From: Eubacteriales bacterium
GTDB lineage: Bacteria; Bacillota; Clostridia; Christensenellales; CAG-138
DNA length: 5,538 nt
Direction: 5' to 3'
NCBI GenBank assembly: GCA_028703645.1
Contig: JAQVML010000119.1
Span: 1 to 5,538, forward strand
How positions within the stretch are numbered: the first letter of the stretch is position 1; each line of letters starts with the position of its first letter. The position numbers were made by a program, and so were the translations under genes. Shown here piece by piece: positions 1 through 5,359 of the stretch. The notes beneath the pieces were generated by a model. That model was given only the letters and a program-made list of their open reading frames with translations. It searched no databases and was not told the origin of the DNA.

Positions 1-740
1 GGCAGAATGTTTTTATACTTGATATAGTCTCCGTCGAGCAGTCTCGCAACAAGGCGCGAATGCTTGATGTTCACGCAGACATGTGTCTTGGTAAACGTGA
101 GTTCAACGTCGGCTTCCGTTTCGTCCATCATGCGCGAAATTTCGACCATTGATTTACCGGGAATAACGACATTGCGCTCAGGCACCGGGTTTTTGAGCGG
201 CATGGAACGCTTTGCAAACTGAAACGCGTCTGTTGCGACAATTGTAATCTCGTCACCCAGTTCCATCAATACGCCGGTCAGAATCGGTTTACTGTCGTCC
301 TGCGCGGTGGCAAAAACGGTCGTATTGATCATATCGCGGCAATCCGCGTGATCCATTTTAACCGTAAAGGTATCTCCCGTGAAGCGCATCTCTGGAAACT
401 CTTCATTTGTCTCAACGCACTGCAGGCTGCTCTTTGCTCTGCCGCAGGAGATCTCCAGAGATTTTCCGTTAAGTGTGACTTCCGCAATGGATTCCGGCAA
501 TTTACGAACAACTTCGGAAAAAAGCTTGCCTGGAATGATGGCAAAACCCTCTTCTTCAACCGTAGCGGGCAAAATACACTCTTTTTGCAACATGAGATCC
601 GAACACTTGAGTTTGACGCCCTCGCTCGTCGCTTCCACATAGATGCCTTCCAAAATCGGCATTGTTGTGCGGACGGGAAGCGCCTTAATGACGGAAAGAA
701 CGCCTTCTGTCAATTCCTTTGAGTCAATGTAAAAATGCAT
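1..740 (-). CDS. dnaN: DNA polymerase III beta subunit (sliding clamp), 3' end missing
   Basis: Partial gene running off the left edge; 246 whole codons are present of a family usually about 365-380 residues long. The product is the ring-shaped processivity clamp that tethers DNA polymerase III and other partners to DNA. Domain I is about residues 1-120 and domain II about 128-246; domain III is outside the window. Recognisable motifs are RTTMPIL (24-30), FSEVVRKLP (74-82), SKPILTGVL (150-158), VVIPGKS (191-197) and RLLDGDY (233-239). The ATG start at 740-738 is preceded by AAAGGAAG (755-748) seven bases upstream, a good ribosome site. It lies downstream of dnaA on the same strand across the origin region and no clear terminator separates them, so co-transcription is plausible. 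Oddity: the usual ATD-[SG]-[HFY]-RL-A pocket segment reads ATDAFQFA (169-176), so the conserved Arg and Leu are changed. Identity is nearly certain. Confidence 0.96.
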   Translation of the reverse strand, partial: MHFYIDSKELTEGVLSVIKALPVRTTMPILEGIYVEATSEGVKLKCSDLMLQKECILPATVEEEGFAIIPGKLFSEVVRKLPESIAEVTLNGKSLEISCGRAKSSLQCVETNEEFPEMRFTGDTFTVKMDHADCRDMINTTVFATAQDDSKPILTGVLMELGDEITIVATDAFQFAKRSMPLKNPVPERNVVIPGKSMVEISRMMDETEADVELTFTKTHVCVNIKHSRLVARLLDGDYIKYKNIL

Positions 741-818
741 ATTCAATCTTCCTTTCTCAGCGTTCAGGATCATCTATCGAATCTCAGTCAATCATCATTA
801 AATGAAATCATTTTCTTG

Positions 819-849
819 TTTATAAACTCTTCTGGCTCTATTTTCACAA
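819..849 (-). promoter_or_regulatory. Possible dnaN promoter (weak)
   Basis: Read on the minus strand, TTGTGA (849-844) stands 19 bases before TATAAA (824-819), which would start a transcript about 70 bases ahead of the dnaN start codon. The -10 matches consensus at five of six bases, but the -35 matches only four and the spacer is long. The stretch is AT-rich, so a chance match is quite possible; dnaN may depend mainly on read-through from dnaA. Confidence 0.28.
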
Positions 850-913
850 CCAAGACGGAATCTAGCACCAGATCGATAAAACCGCTTTGTTGAAACCGTG
901 TTTCTAAAACCCG

Positions 914-922
914 TTATCCACA
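914..922 (+). promoter_or_regulatory. DnaA box, exact consensus TTATCCACA
   Basis: Exact nine-base match to the DnaA box. It lies on the dnaN side of the predicted unwinding region, in the orientation opposite to the 994-1002 box, so the AT-rich stretch is flanked by boxes on both sides. Confidence 0.9.
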
Positions 923-961
923 CTCCGTGGCGTGATAGAGTGTTTATGATCTATAGTATAA

Positions 962-979
962 CAGAAGCAGTAGAAGTAG
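962..979 (+). promoter_or_regulatory. Candidate DnaA-trio unwinding element
   Basis: Read 3' to 5' on the plus strand from 979 to 962 the bases fall into six triplets: GAT GAA GAT GAC GAA GAC. Each begins G-A, matching the known DnaA-trio repeat (3'-[G/A]A[T/A]-5') on which DnaA assembles on single-stranded DNA in Bacillus subtilis. The flanking order also fits: a DnaA box (994-1002, minus), a GC-richer stretch (985-993), the triplets, then an AT-rich segment. The pattern is directly visible; the function is inferred by analogy. Confidence 0.62.
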
Positions 980-993
980 TGTATTGTGGGCAG

Positions 994-1002
994 TGTGGAG
1001 AA
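994..1002 (-). promoter_or_regulatory. DnaA box, 8/9 match (TTCTCCACA), trio-proximal
   Basis: One mismatch to TTATCCACA. It adjoins a further degenerate site, CTGCCCACA (993-985), and points toward the trinucleotide run, as expected for the box that loads DnaA onto the unwinding element. Confidence 0.65.
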
Positions 1003-1076
1003 CGTGGTTTTTCCGCATCACGGCGCGGTTTCTTCTGTGGAGACTATCGTGGAAAACAGGTGCCGTTCACCGGACG

Positions 1077-1085
1077 TTATCCACA
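1077..1085 (+). promoter_or_regulatory. DnaA box, exact consensus TTATCCACA
   Basis: Exact nine-base match in the middle of the origin cluster. It shares CGTTATCCACAC with the box at 914-922, followed here by ACACTCC rather than TCC directly. Confidence 0.9.
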
Positions 1086-1139
1086 CACTCCATACTCTCC
1101 ACAAAACTACCATTGCATCCACAATGCGCATCCACAAAA

Positions 1140-1148
1140 TGTGGATAA
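1140..1148 (-). promoter_or_regulatory. DnaA box, exact consensus TTATCCACA
   Basis: Exact match on the minus strand, 27 bases past the dnaA stop codon. It faces two GCATCCACA sites (1115-1123 and 1128-1136) on the opposite strand, forming a tight three-site group at the dnaA end of the origin. Confidence 0.9.
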
Positions 1149-1175
1149 AGTAACGACTCGTAAAAACTTGTTTTT

Positions 1176-2486
1176 TTAACCCATTCTCTTTTTAACGTCT
1201 TCAATAACGGAGGCAAACGAGCTGTCGTTTGAAATCATGTCATCTACGCGTTTACAGGCGTTGATTGCGGTGGTGTGGTCGTTTTTATCAAACAATGTGC
1301 TGATTCTCTTATATGGAATGCCCAGCATATCGTGGCATAGATACATGGCAACTTGCCTCGGTAGCACGATTTCGCGGTCTCTGCGCTCGGAAAGCAGACT
1401 CTCGACCGGAATCGAGTAATATTCCGCAACCGTGCTCTTGATGATCTGCGGCGTGATCTCTTTCTTTTTGACATCCGGCAGCAAATCCCGCAATGCTTCA
1501 ATCGTGAGATCCAGCGTGAGCGGCCTTCTGCGCAGCTGGGAATAGGCGACTACGCGGGTAAGAGAGCCTTCCAGCTCACGAATGTTGCTGACCACGTGCT
1601 CTGCGATGAACTGAATGATTTCGTCGTCTACGTCGAGGTTATCGAGCCTTGCGCGGTTTCGCAAAATGGCGATTCTCGTCTCAACGTCCGGCGGCTGAAT
1701 GTCCGCAATCAAACCCCACTCAAAACGGGAACGCAGACGCTCTTCGAGACTGCTGATCTCCTTCGGCGGTCGATCGGAACTGATGATGATTTGCTTGCTG
1801 GCGTTGTGCAGCGTGTTGAAGGTGTTGAAAAACTCCTCCTGAACGGATTGTTTCTTTGCAATAAACTGCACGTCGTCGATTAAAAGCACGTCTACATTGC
1901 GATAGCGCTTGCGAAACTCGAGACGTTTGTCCAGCTGAATCGCGGTGATCAGCTCGTTGGTAAACGTTTCGCTGGTAACATACATGACGCGCGCGGAAGG
2001 GTCGTTTCCCTTCACCGCGTGTCCGATGGCGTGCATCAGGTGCGTCTTGCCCAATCCGACGCCGCCGTAGAGGAAAAGCGGGTTATATGCCGCGGCCGGG
2101 TTTTGCGCAACGGCGAGTGCCGCCGCGTGGGCAAAGTGGTTCGACCCGCCGACGACGAACGTTTCGAATGTATACTTCGGGTTGAGAGCAAAGACGTTGA
2201 TCGGCTCCGAACTGATGGGGTTGATATAGATATCGCGATCCTCCGGCAGGATGATCTTGATATCGGTAATGGTATCGTTGGCGGCCTTGACCGCGTCCCG
2301 AAGATTTTCAAAATAGAAGTCTTCCAGCGTTTTTTGAATATCCGGTGTGGGTACTTCCAAAATAAAGATGTTCTTTTGAAGGGAAAGGGGTACGATTACG
2401 TCGATCCACGCGTGAAACGAAAGGCCCGTCATTTGAGGACGGATATTCTCCCGCGCGGCCGCCCAAATCGATTGCAGTTGATCCAT
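1176..2486 (-). CDS. dnaA: Chromosomal replication initiator protein DnaA
   Basis: Complete 436-residue AAA+ initiator that binds DnaA boxes and opens the origin; the length is close to other Bacillota DnaA proteins. Domain I is about residues 1-85, followed by a short linker. AAA+ motifs: Walker A GGVGLGKTH (141-149, Lys147), Walker B LLIDDVQF (201-208), sensor I IISSDRPP (234-241), Arg-finger box LRSRFEWGL (251-259, Arg254) and sensor II NIRELEGSL (301-309, Arg303). Domain IV carries PRQVAMYL (376-383) and DHTTAINAC (403-411). The ATG at 2486-2484 has GGGGG (2500-2496) nine bases upstream. Aligned without gaps to E. coli, Arg369, Asp403, His404 and Thr405 match DNA-contacting residues, but the E. 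coli Pro423 position is Lys393 and the usual FGGRDHTTV reads FDKNDHTTA. The promoter is at 2514-2542. The origin cluster follows the stop codon directly. Confidence 0.98.
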   Translation of the reverse strand: MDQLQSIWAAARENIRPQMTGLSFHAWIDVIVPLSLQKNIFILEVPTPDIQKTLEDFYFENLRDAVKAANDTITDIKIILPEDRDIYINPISSEPINVFALNPKYTFETFVVGGSNHFAHAAALAVAQNPAAAYNPLFLYGGVGLGKTHLMHAIGHAVKGNDPSARVMYVTSETFTNELITAIQLDKRLEFRKRYRNVDVLLIDDVQFIAKKQSVQEEFFNTFNTLHNASKQIIISSDRPPKEISSLEERLRSRFEWGLIADIQPPDVETRIAILRNRARLDNLDVDDEIIQFIAEHVVSNIRELEGSLTRVVAYSQLRRRPLTLDLTIEALRDLLPDVKKKEITPQIIKSTVAEYYSIPVESLLSERRDREIVLPRQVAMYLCHDMLGIPYKRISTLFDKNDHTTAINACKRVDDMISNDSSFASVIEDVKKRMG

Positions 2487-2513
2487 AGTGCTATACCCCC
2501 TATATTAAAGTCC

Positions 2514-2542
2514 ATCATAGCAAAAATCGAACGATTTTACAA
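2514..2542 (-). promoter_or_regulatory. dnaA promoter (sigma-A type, extended -10)
   Basis: On the minus strand, TTGTAA (2542-2537) is followed by exactly 17 bases and then TATGAT (2519-2514), with TG one base upstream of the -10 (TGCTATGAT), an extended -10. A start near 2507 gives a leader of about 20 bases that contains the GGGGG ribosome site. Spacing and position make this the best promoter in the window. The spacer contains a dyad that could bind a regulator. Confidence 0.7.
2523..2538. repeat. Dyad AAAATCG-AA-CGATTTT in dnaA promoter spacer (possible operator)
   Basis: Seven-base arms separated by AA form a near-perfect palindrome almost filling the 17-base spacer between the dnaA -35 and -10 and touching the -35. 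It resembles an operator in size and place. It does not fit a DnaA box or the LexA pattern, and no regulator can be assigned. Confidence 0.5.
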
Positions 2543-2882
2543 GCCGCGCAAAGCAGACGGTAGACCCGACGTGCAAACGTGCAATCGGGGGAAACGCGCA
2601 TCGTCATTGCAATCGCTTGAACTCGAAACGACACACAAAAAGCGAAAAAACAGCAGAGTTCCGGCATTTGTACAATAACCGTTGAAAAGAAGGAAGAAAG
2701 TCAGATGCACGCCTGAAAACAGTGAAAAAGCGAGAAAAGATCGTTTTTGGAAATGCGACGCAGAAGAAAATAGCAAAACACACATTAAACCTGTAAAAAT
2801 GGGATAAATCCCCCACTTTTTGGTGAAATTAGCCGAAAAGAGGAACGAATGGGTTAACAATCTGTGACAAACCGCCCGTTTG
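2543..2882. other. Gene-free, purine-rich block with phased A-tracts between divergent promoters
   Basis: About 340 bases without a supportable gene. Open frames crossing it (for example 2537-2860 minus) have low-complexity Phe/Leu/Ser-rich translations that mirror the A-rich plus strand. The plus strand has many short A-tracts; four A/T tracts centred near 2717, 2727, 2736 and 2746 are about 9.5 bases apart, with others roughly two turns apart up to 2838, so intrinsic curvature is likely. No exact DnaA box is present. A weak hairpin with GGGA/TCCC arms (2801-2812) lies here but is not a convincing terminator. rpmH, common at this place in other bacteria, is absent. Confidence 0.5.
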
Positions 2883-2912
2883 ATTGCAAAGGAAGTTTTC
2901 AGGGTTTACAAT
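2883..2912 (+). promoter_or_regulatory. Probable promoter of the hydrolase - signal peptidase operon
   Basis: TTGCAA (2883-2888), an 18-base spacer, and TACAAT (2907-2912, five of six to consensus) lie 29 bases before the hydrolase ATG and predict a leader of about 20 bases. The -35 is only a four-of-six match. TTTACA (2905-2910) overlaps the -10 and could act as an alternative -35, but no well-spaced -10 follows it. Confidence 0.45.
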
Positions 2913-2932
2913 AAGTAAAGAATATAGTAATC

Positions 2933-2938
2933 GGGGGA
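2933..2938 (+). promoter_or_regulatory. Ribosome site GGGGGA; leaves hydrolase start ambiguous
   Basis: GGGGG ends only four bases before the ATG at 2942 but ten bases before an in-frame GTG at 2948. The dnaA gene in this window uses the same GGGGG at nine bases, so the GTG may be the true start, shortening the protein by two residues. Confidence 0.5.
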
Positions 2939-2941
2939 AAT

Positions 2942-3883
2942 ATGCCCGTGGGAGAATCGCTGCGCAGTCAGTTATTCATAAACTCCGAAAAGGTGGGCGA
3001 CTTTGTCGAAATCACCTTACCCATGTTAGGGGAGGATGAGGAAAGCGAAGTTGCGCGCATCCACTATTTGGAAGCAGGCGTTGGCGAGCCGTTATTACTG
3101 ATTCATTCGCTCGGCCAGTCGCTCTATACCTGGCGAAACGTGTTTGCTGAACTATCGGATAACTACCGCGTGATTGCCATCGACCTGCCGGGGCATGGAT
3201 ATTCATCCCGTCCCGATACGTTTTCATACACCGCGGATGACTTTGCGTTCATATTCAACGGCTTTCTGGATGCGCTCAACATCAAATCCGCGCACATGGT
3301 CGGCTTCTCCATCGGAGCCATGTACATGATGCGGTTTCTTTCGCTGTATCCCAAGCGCGTTGCCAACTGTGTCGCGATTTCGCCCGGCGGAATCACGGAG
3401 CATATGCCCGCGCTGGTTCACAATATGCAAAAGCCGATGATTGCCACCTTTGCGCGAAATCTCTATACGGCGACCGATGTGAGAAAGCTCCTGCTCGAGT
3501 GCGTATCCGATCCCGCGTTGGTCGACGATTATGTGGTCAAGCAGTATTACGAACCGGTTTCGGACGGGCTCGGCAGAGAGGCGCTCATGTATGCGCTGCG
3601 CAATTATGATCAGGAACTCATCGCGGAAGGATTGCTGCCGGTAGAGCATGAGGTACTTGTGCTCTGGGGCAAAAACGACCGCTGGCATCCGCCGTCGGGC
3701 AGTGTCTATTTCCAGAGCGTGCTGCGCGCGGGCCGCTATTATCTGGTGCGCAACGCGGGCCATCTGTTGCAGGAAGAAGCGCCGATGAAGCTATTGGAGA
3801 TTCTTTACAGCTACATTCCGCCCGCTGTGCCGAGCTATGACGTATATCGCTATACGCAAAACCTCGCGGAAGACCAGGAGTGA
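2942..3883 (+). CDS. Alpha/beta-fold hydrolase, substrate unknown
   Basis: A 313-residue alpha/beta hydrolase of the broad family containing esterases, haloperoxidase-like and C-C bond hydrolases. The core starts near residue 38. Visible are the oxyanion-hole segment HSLG (55-58, where HG is more usual), a strand and turn VIAIDLPGHGYS (77-88), the nucleophile elbow GFSIG (121-125, Ser123), the acid in LWGKNDRW (241-248, likely Asp246) and the base NAGH (271-274, His274). The triad is complete, so an active enzyme is expected. Residues about 150-230 form the cap and are unlike anything I recognise. No signal peptide is seen, so it is probably cytoplasmic. It is the first gene of a plus-strand cluster diverging from dnaA; 54 bases without a terminator separate it from the next gene. 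The start is ATG 2942 or GTG 2948. Substrate cannot be inferred. Confidence 0.9.
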   Translation: MPVGESLRSQLFINSEKVGDFVEITLPMLGEDEESEVARIHYLEAGVGEPLLLIHSLGQSLYTWRNVFAELSDNYRVIAIDLPGHGYSSRPDTFSYTADDFAFIFNGFLDALNIKSAHMVGFSIGAMYMMRFLSLYPKRVANCVAISPGGITEHMPALVHNMQKPMIATFARNLYTATDVRKLLLECVSDPALVDDYVVKQYYEPVSDGLGREALMYALRNYDQELIAEGLLPVEHEVLVLWGKNDRWHPPSGSVYFQSVLRAGRYYLVRNAGHLLQEEAPMKLLEILYSYIPPAVPSYDVYRYTQNLAEDQE

Positions 3884-3924
3884 TCGCGCGGGGCGTTGGT
3901 TCGACCAAAAATCCGTTTACCTGC

Positions 3925-3928
3925 GGAG
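3925..3928 (+). promoter_or_regulatory. Ribosome site GGAG fixing the DUF951 start
   Basis: GGAG lies nine bases before ATG 3938. A longer reading from TTG 3896 lacks a ribosome site and would add fourteen residues outside the conserved DUF951 domain, so the ATG is preferred. Confidence 0.65.
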
Positions 3929-3937
3929 AAAACAAGT

Positions 3938-4144
3938 ATGATAGCGCAGTTTGATCTAGGCGATATTGTTTCGATGAAAAAAACGCATGCCTGCGGGGAA
4001 AACGAGTGGACCATCATTCGCGTTGGCGCGGATGTGAAACTCAAATGCAACCATTGCGGGCGCATTGTCATGCTGGATCGAGCGGATTTTGTGCGTATGG
4101 GCAAAAAAATCTTAATAAAAAAGGAACAGACAGCGGAAGCATAA
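3938..4144 (+). CDS. DUF951 family small protein (YyzM-like), putative zinc-ribbon
   Basis: A complete 68-residue protein matching the DUF951 pattern: DIVSMKK (9-15), HACGENEW (17-24), VGADVKLKC (29-37) and CNHCGRIVMLDR (37-48). His17, Cys19, Cys37 and Cys40 could form a metal site; that is inferred from the residue pattern. The biochemical function of this family is not established as far as I know. Members are typical of Bacillota, and B. subtilis YyzM is also encoded near the origin (from memory). No signal peptide or membrane segment is seen. It sits between the hydrolase and the first signal peptidase gene with 54- and 52-base gaps. An 18-base stretch spanning its ribosome site (3920-3937) is repeated with two changes inside the gene at 3990-4007, where it encodes the ACGENEW part. 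Confidence 0.88.
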   Translation: MIAQFDLGDIVSMKKTHACGENEWTIIRVGADVKLKCNHCGRIVMLDRADFVRMGKKILIKKEQTAEA

Positions 4145-4184
4145 ACGCTTTTGCAAATAAAAATTGGAACAGAACAATCCAGAC

Positions 4185-4190
4185 GGGAAG
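4185..4190 (+). promoter_or_regulatory. Ribosome site GGGAAG supporting the GTG start of the first signal peptidase
   Basis: GGGAAG lies six bases before GTG 4197. The upstream in-frame TTG at 4164 has only A/T-rich sequence ahead of it. The match to a consensus ribosome site is moderate, so the start is not certain. Confidence 0.45.
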
Positions 4191-4196
4191 AACCGA

Positions 4197-4808
4197 GTGA
4201 AGCGTAAAACCTTTACGCAGAGCCAAATTCGATATCTGCGTGATCACGCCGAAGAGCAATATGAAAACATGCGCGGCTCGCGTTCCTTTCGGAACGTAGA
4301 GTTTTTGTTGTATATTGCGCTCGTGGTGCTGATTGCGCTATCGATTCGCACATTTATCGCCGAGCCGATTCGTGTGGACGGCGACTCGATGATTCCGACG
4401 CTGGTACACAACGAGGATATGCTCGTTGAGAAGATGACCTATTGGTTCAACGATCCACTGCGCGGGGACATCATCATTTGCTTCTATCCGGGCTATACCG
4501 AAAGCTGTGTCAAGCGCGTCATCGGCCTGCCCGGCGAAACGGTGGAGGTACGCGATGGCTTATTTTACATCAACGGCAATGCGTTGGATGAAAGCGCCTA
4601 TTGGAACGACACAATCGTTGGGAATATGTCTCCCGTGACCGTTGGCGCGCGGGAGGTGTTTGTTGTCGGCGATAACCGAAACGGCAGCAAGGACAGCCGC
4701 AATCCCACCGTCGGCTGCATTCCCTATGCCAAGGTGGTCGGTCGCGTCGTTGCGGTCGTCTTTCCGTTTGACGAAATTGAAACAATCTCCCGGGTGACGT
4801 ATTCGTGA
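4197..4808 (+). CDS. lepB: Type I signal peptidase
   Basis: Membrane-anchored serine protease (family S26) that removes signal peptides from exported proteins. Counted from GTG 4197 (203 residues), it has a basic cytoplasmic tail (1-34), one membrane span (about 35-53), then the catalytic domain outside the membrane. Conserved boxes are GDSMIPTL (62-69, nucleophile Ser64), KRVIGLPGE (106-114, general base Lys106) and VVGDNRNGSKDSR (156-168), all with the expected catalytic residues. The short length and single span are typical of Gram-positive enzymes. A TTG at 4164 would add eleven residues and ATG 4269 would remove 24; GTG 4197 has the better ribosome site. The stop overlaps the next gene's start (GTGA, 4805-4808), so translation is probably coupled. 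This copy looks fully active and is likely the main enzyme of the pair. Confidence 0.94.
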   Translation: MKRKTFTQSQIRYLRDHAEEQYENMRGSRSFRNVEFLLYIALVVLIALSIRTFIAEPIRVDGDSMIPTLVHNEDMLVEKMTYWFNDPLRGDIIICFYPGYTESCVKRVIGLPGETVEVRDGLFYINGNALDESAYWNDTIVGNMSPVTVGAREVFVVGDNRNGSKDSRNPTVGCIPYAKVVGRVVAVVFPFDEIETISRVTYS

Positions 4809-5359
4809 GTGAGTTACGTAAGCGCCGGCGCAGCGATGGCCGCGCGCGAACCTATCGAAACGCAAGACGAATTGGATGGCTGTTTTCCGTGTTGGTCACG
4901 ATAGCCGTTCTTTGCCTTGTGTTTTTTATTTGGCTTGCGCCGCTTGGCATTGTCGACCAGAGCATGGCGCCCGCGCTCAACAGCGGGGAAGTGGTGCTTT
5001 GTGACCGGATCAGCAAGTTTGTCCGTGTGCCGGAGCGTGGGGATATCGTGCTCTTTTCCACCGATGACGGGCTTTTTATCAAGCGGATCGTCGGCCTGCC
5101 CGGTGAATCGGTAGAGATCGTATCGGGTCATGTCTTTATCAACAGCATTCCGCTGGACGAAAGCAGCTATTCCGTCAACTATGTTGGCGATCTTTCGCCC
5201 GTTTTGGTGCCGGAAGGCAGTGTTTTCGTGCTCGGCGACAATCGCGAGGAGATGTATGACAGCAGGGTTGCTTCTGTCGGCTGCATTCCCTTTGACCATA
5301 TCGAGGGGATTCTTCGCCTCCGCGTCTCTCCCTTCAGCCGCATCACTTACTTTTCTTAA
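4805..5359 (+). CDS. lepB: Type I signal peptidase paralogue with divergent active-site boxes
   Basis: A 184-residue signal peptidase (family S26) and tandem relative of the preceding gene; both end with VGCIP-containing regions and share runs such as GLPGE and LDES. It has a strongly basic cytoplasmic tail (1-22), a membrane span (about 24-46), then the catalytic domain. The nucleophile box is DQSMAPAL (51-58, Ser53) with Ala where Thr is usual after Pro; the base is Lys93 in IKRIVGLPGE. The third box reads GDNREEMYDSR (144-154): the Ser usually three residues before DSR's Ser (E. coli Ser278, which hydrogen-bonds the catalytic Lys) is Met150. Both catalytic residues remain, so activity is possible but perhaps altered in rate or specificity. 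The GTG start overlaps the upstream stop by four bases. It is last in the operon; its stop codon enters an inverted repeat. Confidence 0.92.
   Translation: MSELRKRRRSDGRARTYRNARRIGWLFSVLVTIAVLCLVFFIWLAPLGIVDQSMAPALNSGEVVLCDRISKFVRVPERGDIVLFSTDDGLFIKRIVGLPGESVEIVSGHVFINSIPLDESSYSVNYVGDLSPVLVPEGSVFVLGDNREEMYDSRVASVGCIPFDHIEGILRLRVSPFSRITYFS

Larger units (their letters stand above)
914..1148. other. oriC: Predicted chromosomal replication origin, oriC (DnaA-box cluster)
   Basis: A gene-free stretch between dnaA and dnaN packed with DnaA-box cores. Exact TTATCCACA occurs at 914-922 (+), 1077-1085 (+) and 1140-1148 (-). TTCTCCACA (8/9) is at 994-1002 (-). Weaker 7/9 sites are at 1036-1044 (-), 1048-1056 (-), 1095-1103 (+), 1115-1123 (+) and 1128-1136 (+); the last two are identical GCATCCACA copies 13 bp apart. 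Both plus-strand exact boxes share flanks (CGTTATCCACAC followed closely by ACTCC). The AT-rich stretch at about 935-961 lies next to a trinucleotide run at 962-979 and is the likely unwinding region. Placement between dnaA and dnaN is the known Bacillota arrangement. A short open frame at 898-1179 (+) across this region has no protein-like character and is not called. Confidence 0.88.

Noticed and set aside
1011..1036. CCGC/GCGG hairpin in the origin region as a dnaA terminator
   Set aside because: Four-base stem with an eight-base loop and no T run in the dnaA direction; it does not support termination.
898..1179. 93-residue open frame across the dnaA-dnaN gap
   Set aside because: It overlaps the DnaA-box cluster, has no ribosome site and no protein-like pattern; the region is better explained as oriC.
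2019..2678. 219-residue open frame on the plus strand opposite dnaA
   Set aside because: Antisense shadow of the strongly supported dnaA gene, with no recognisable motif; its tail enters the gene-free block only because stops are scarce there.
2795..2821. Possible terminator: AAAAATGGGA, TAAA loop, TCCC and a T run
   Set aside because: Only four contiguous base pairs before bulges, and no gene upstream on either strand needs a terminator there.
2849..2857. Ribosome-site-like AGAGGAA followed by ATG GGT TAA
   Set aside because: A two-codon frame is too short to support as a gene; similar chance minis (for example ATG at 2705) occur in this purine-rich block.
2537..2860. 107-residue minus-strand frame between the divergent promoters
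   Set aside because: Phe/Ser/Leu-rich low-complexity translation produced by A-rich DNA on the other strand; it would also overlap the dnaA promoter -35.
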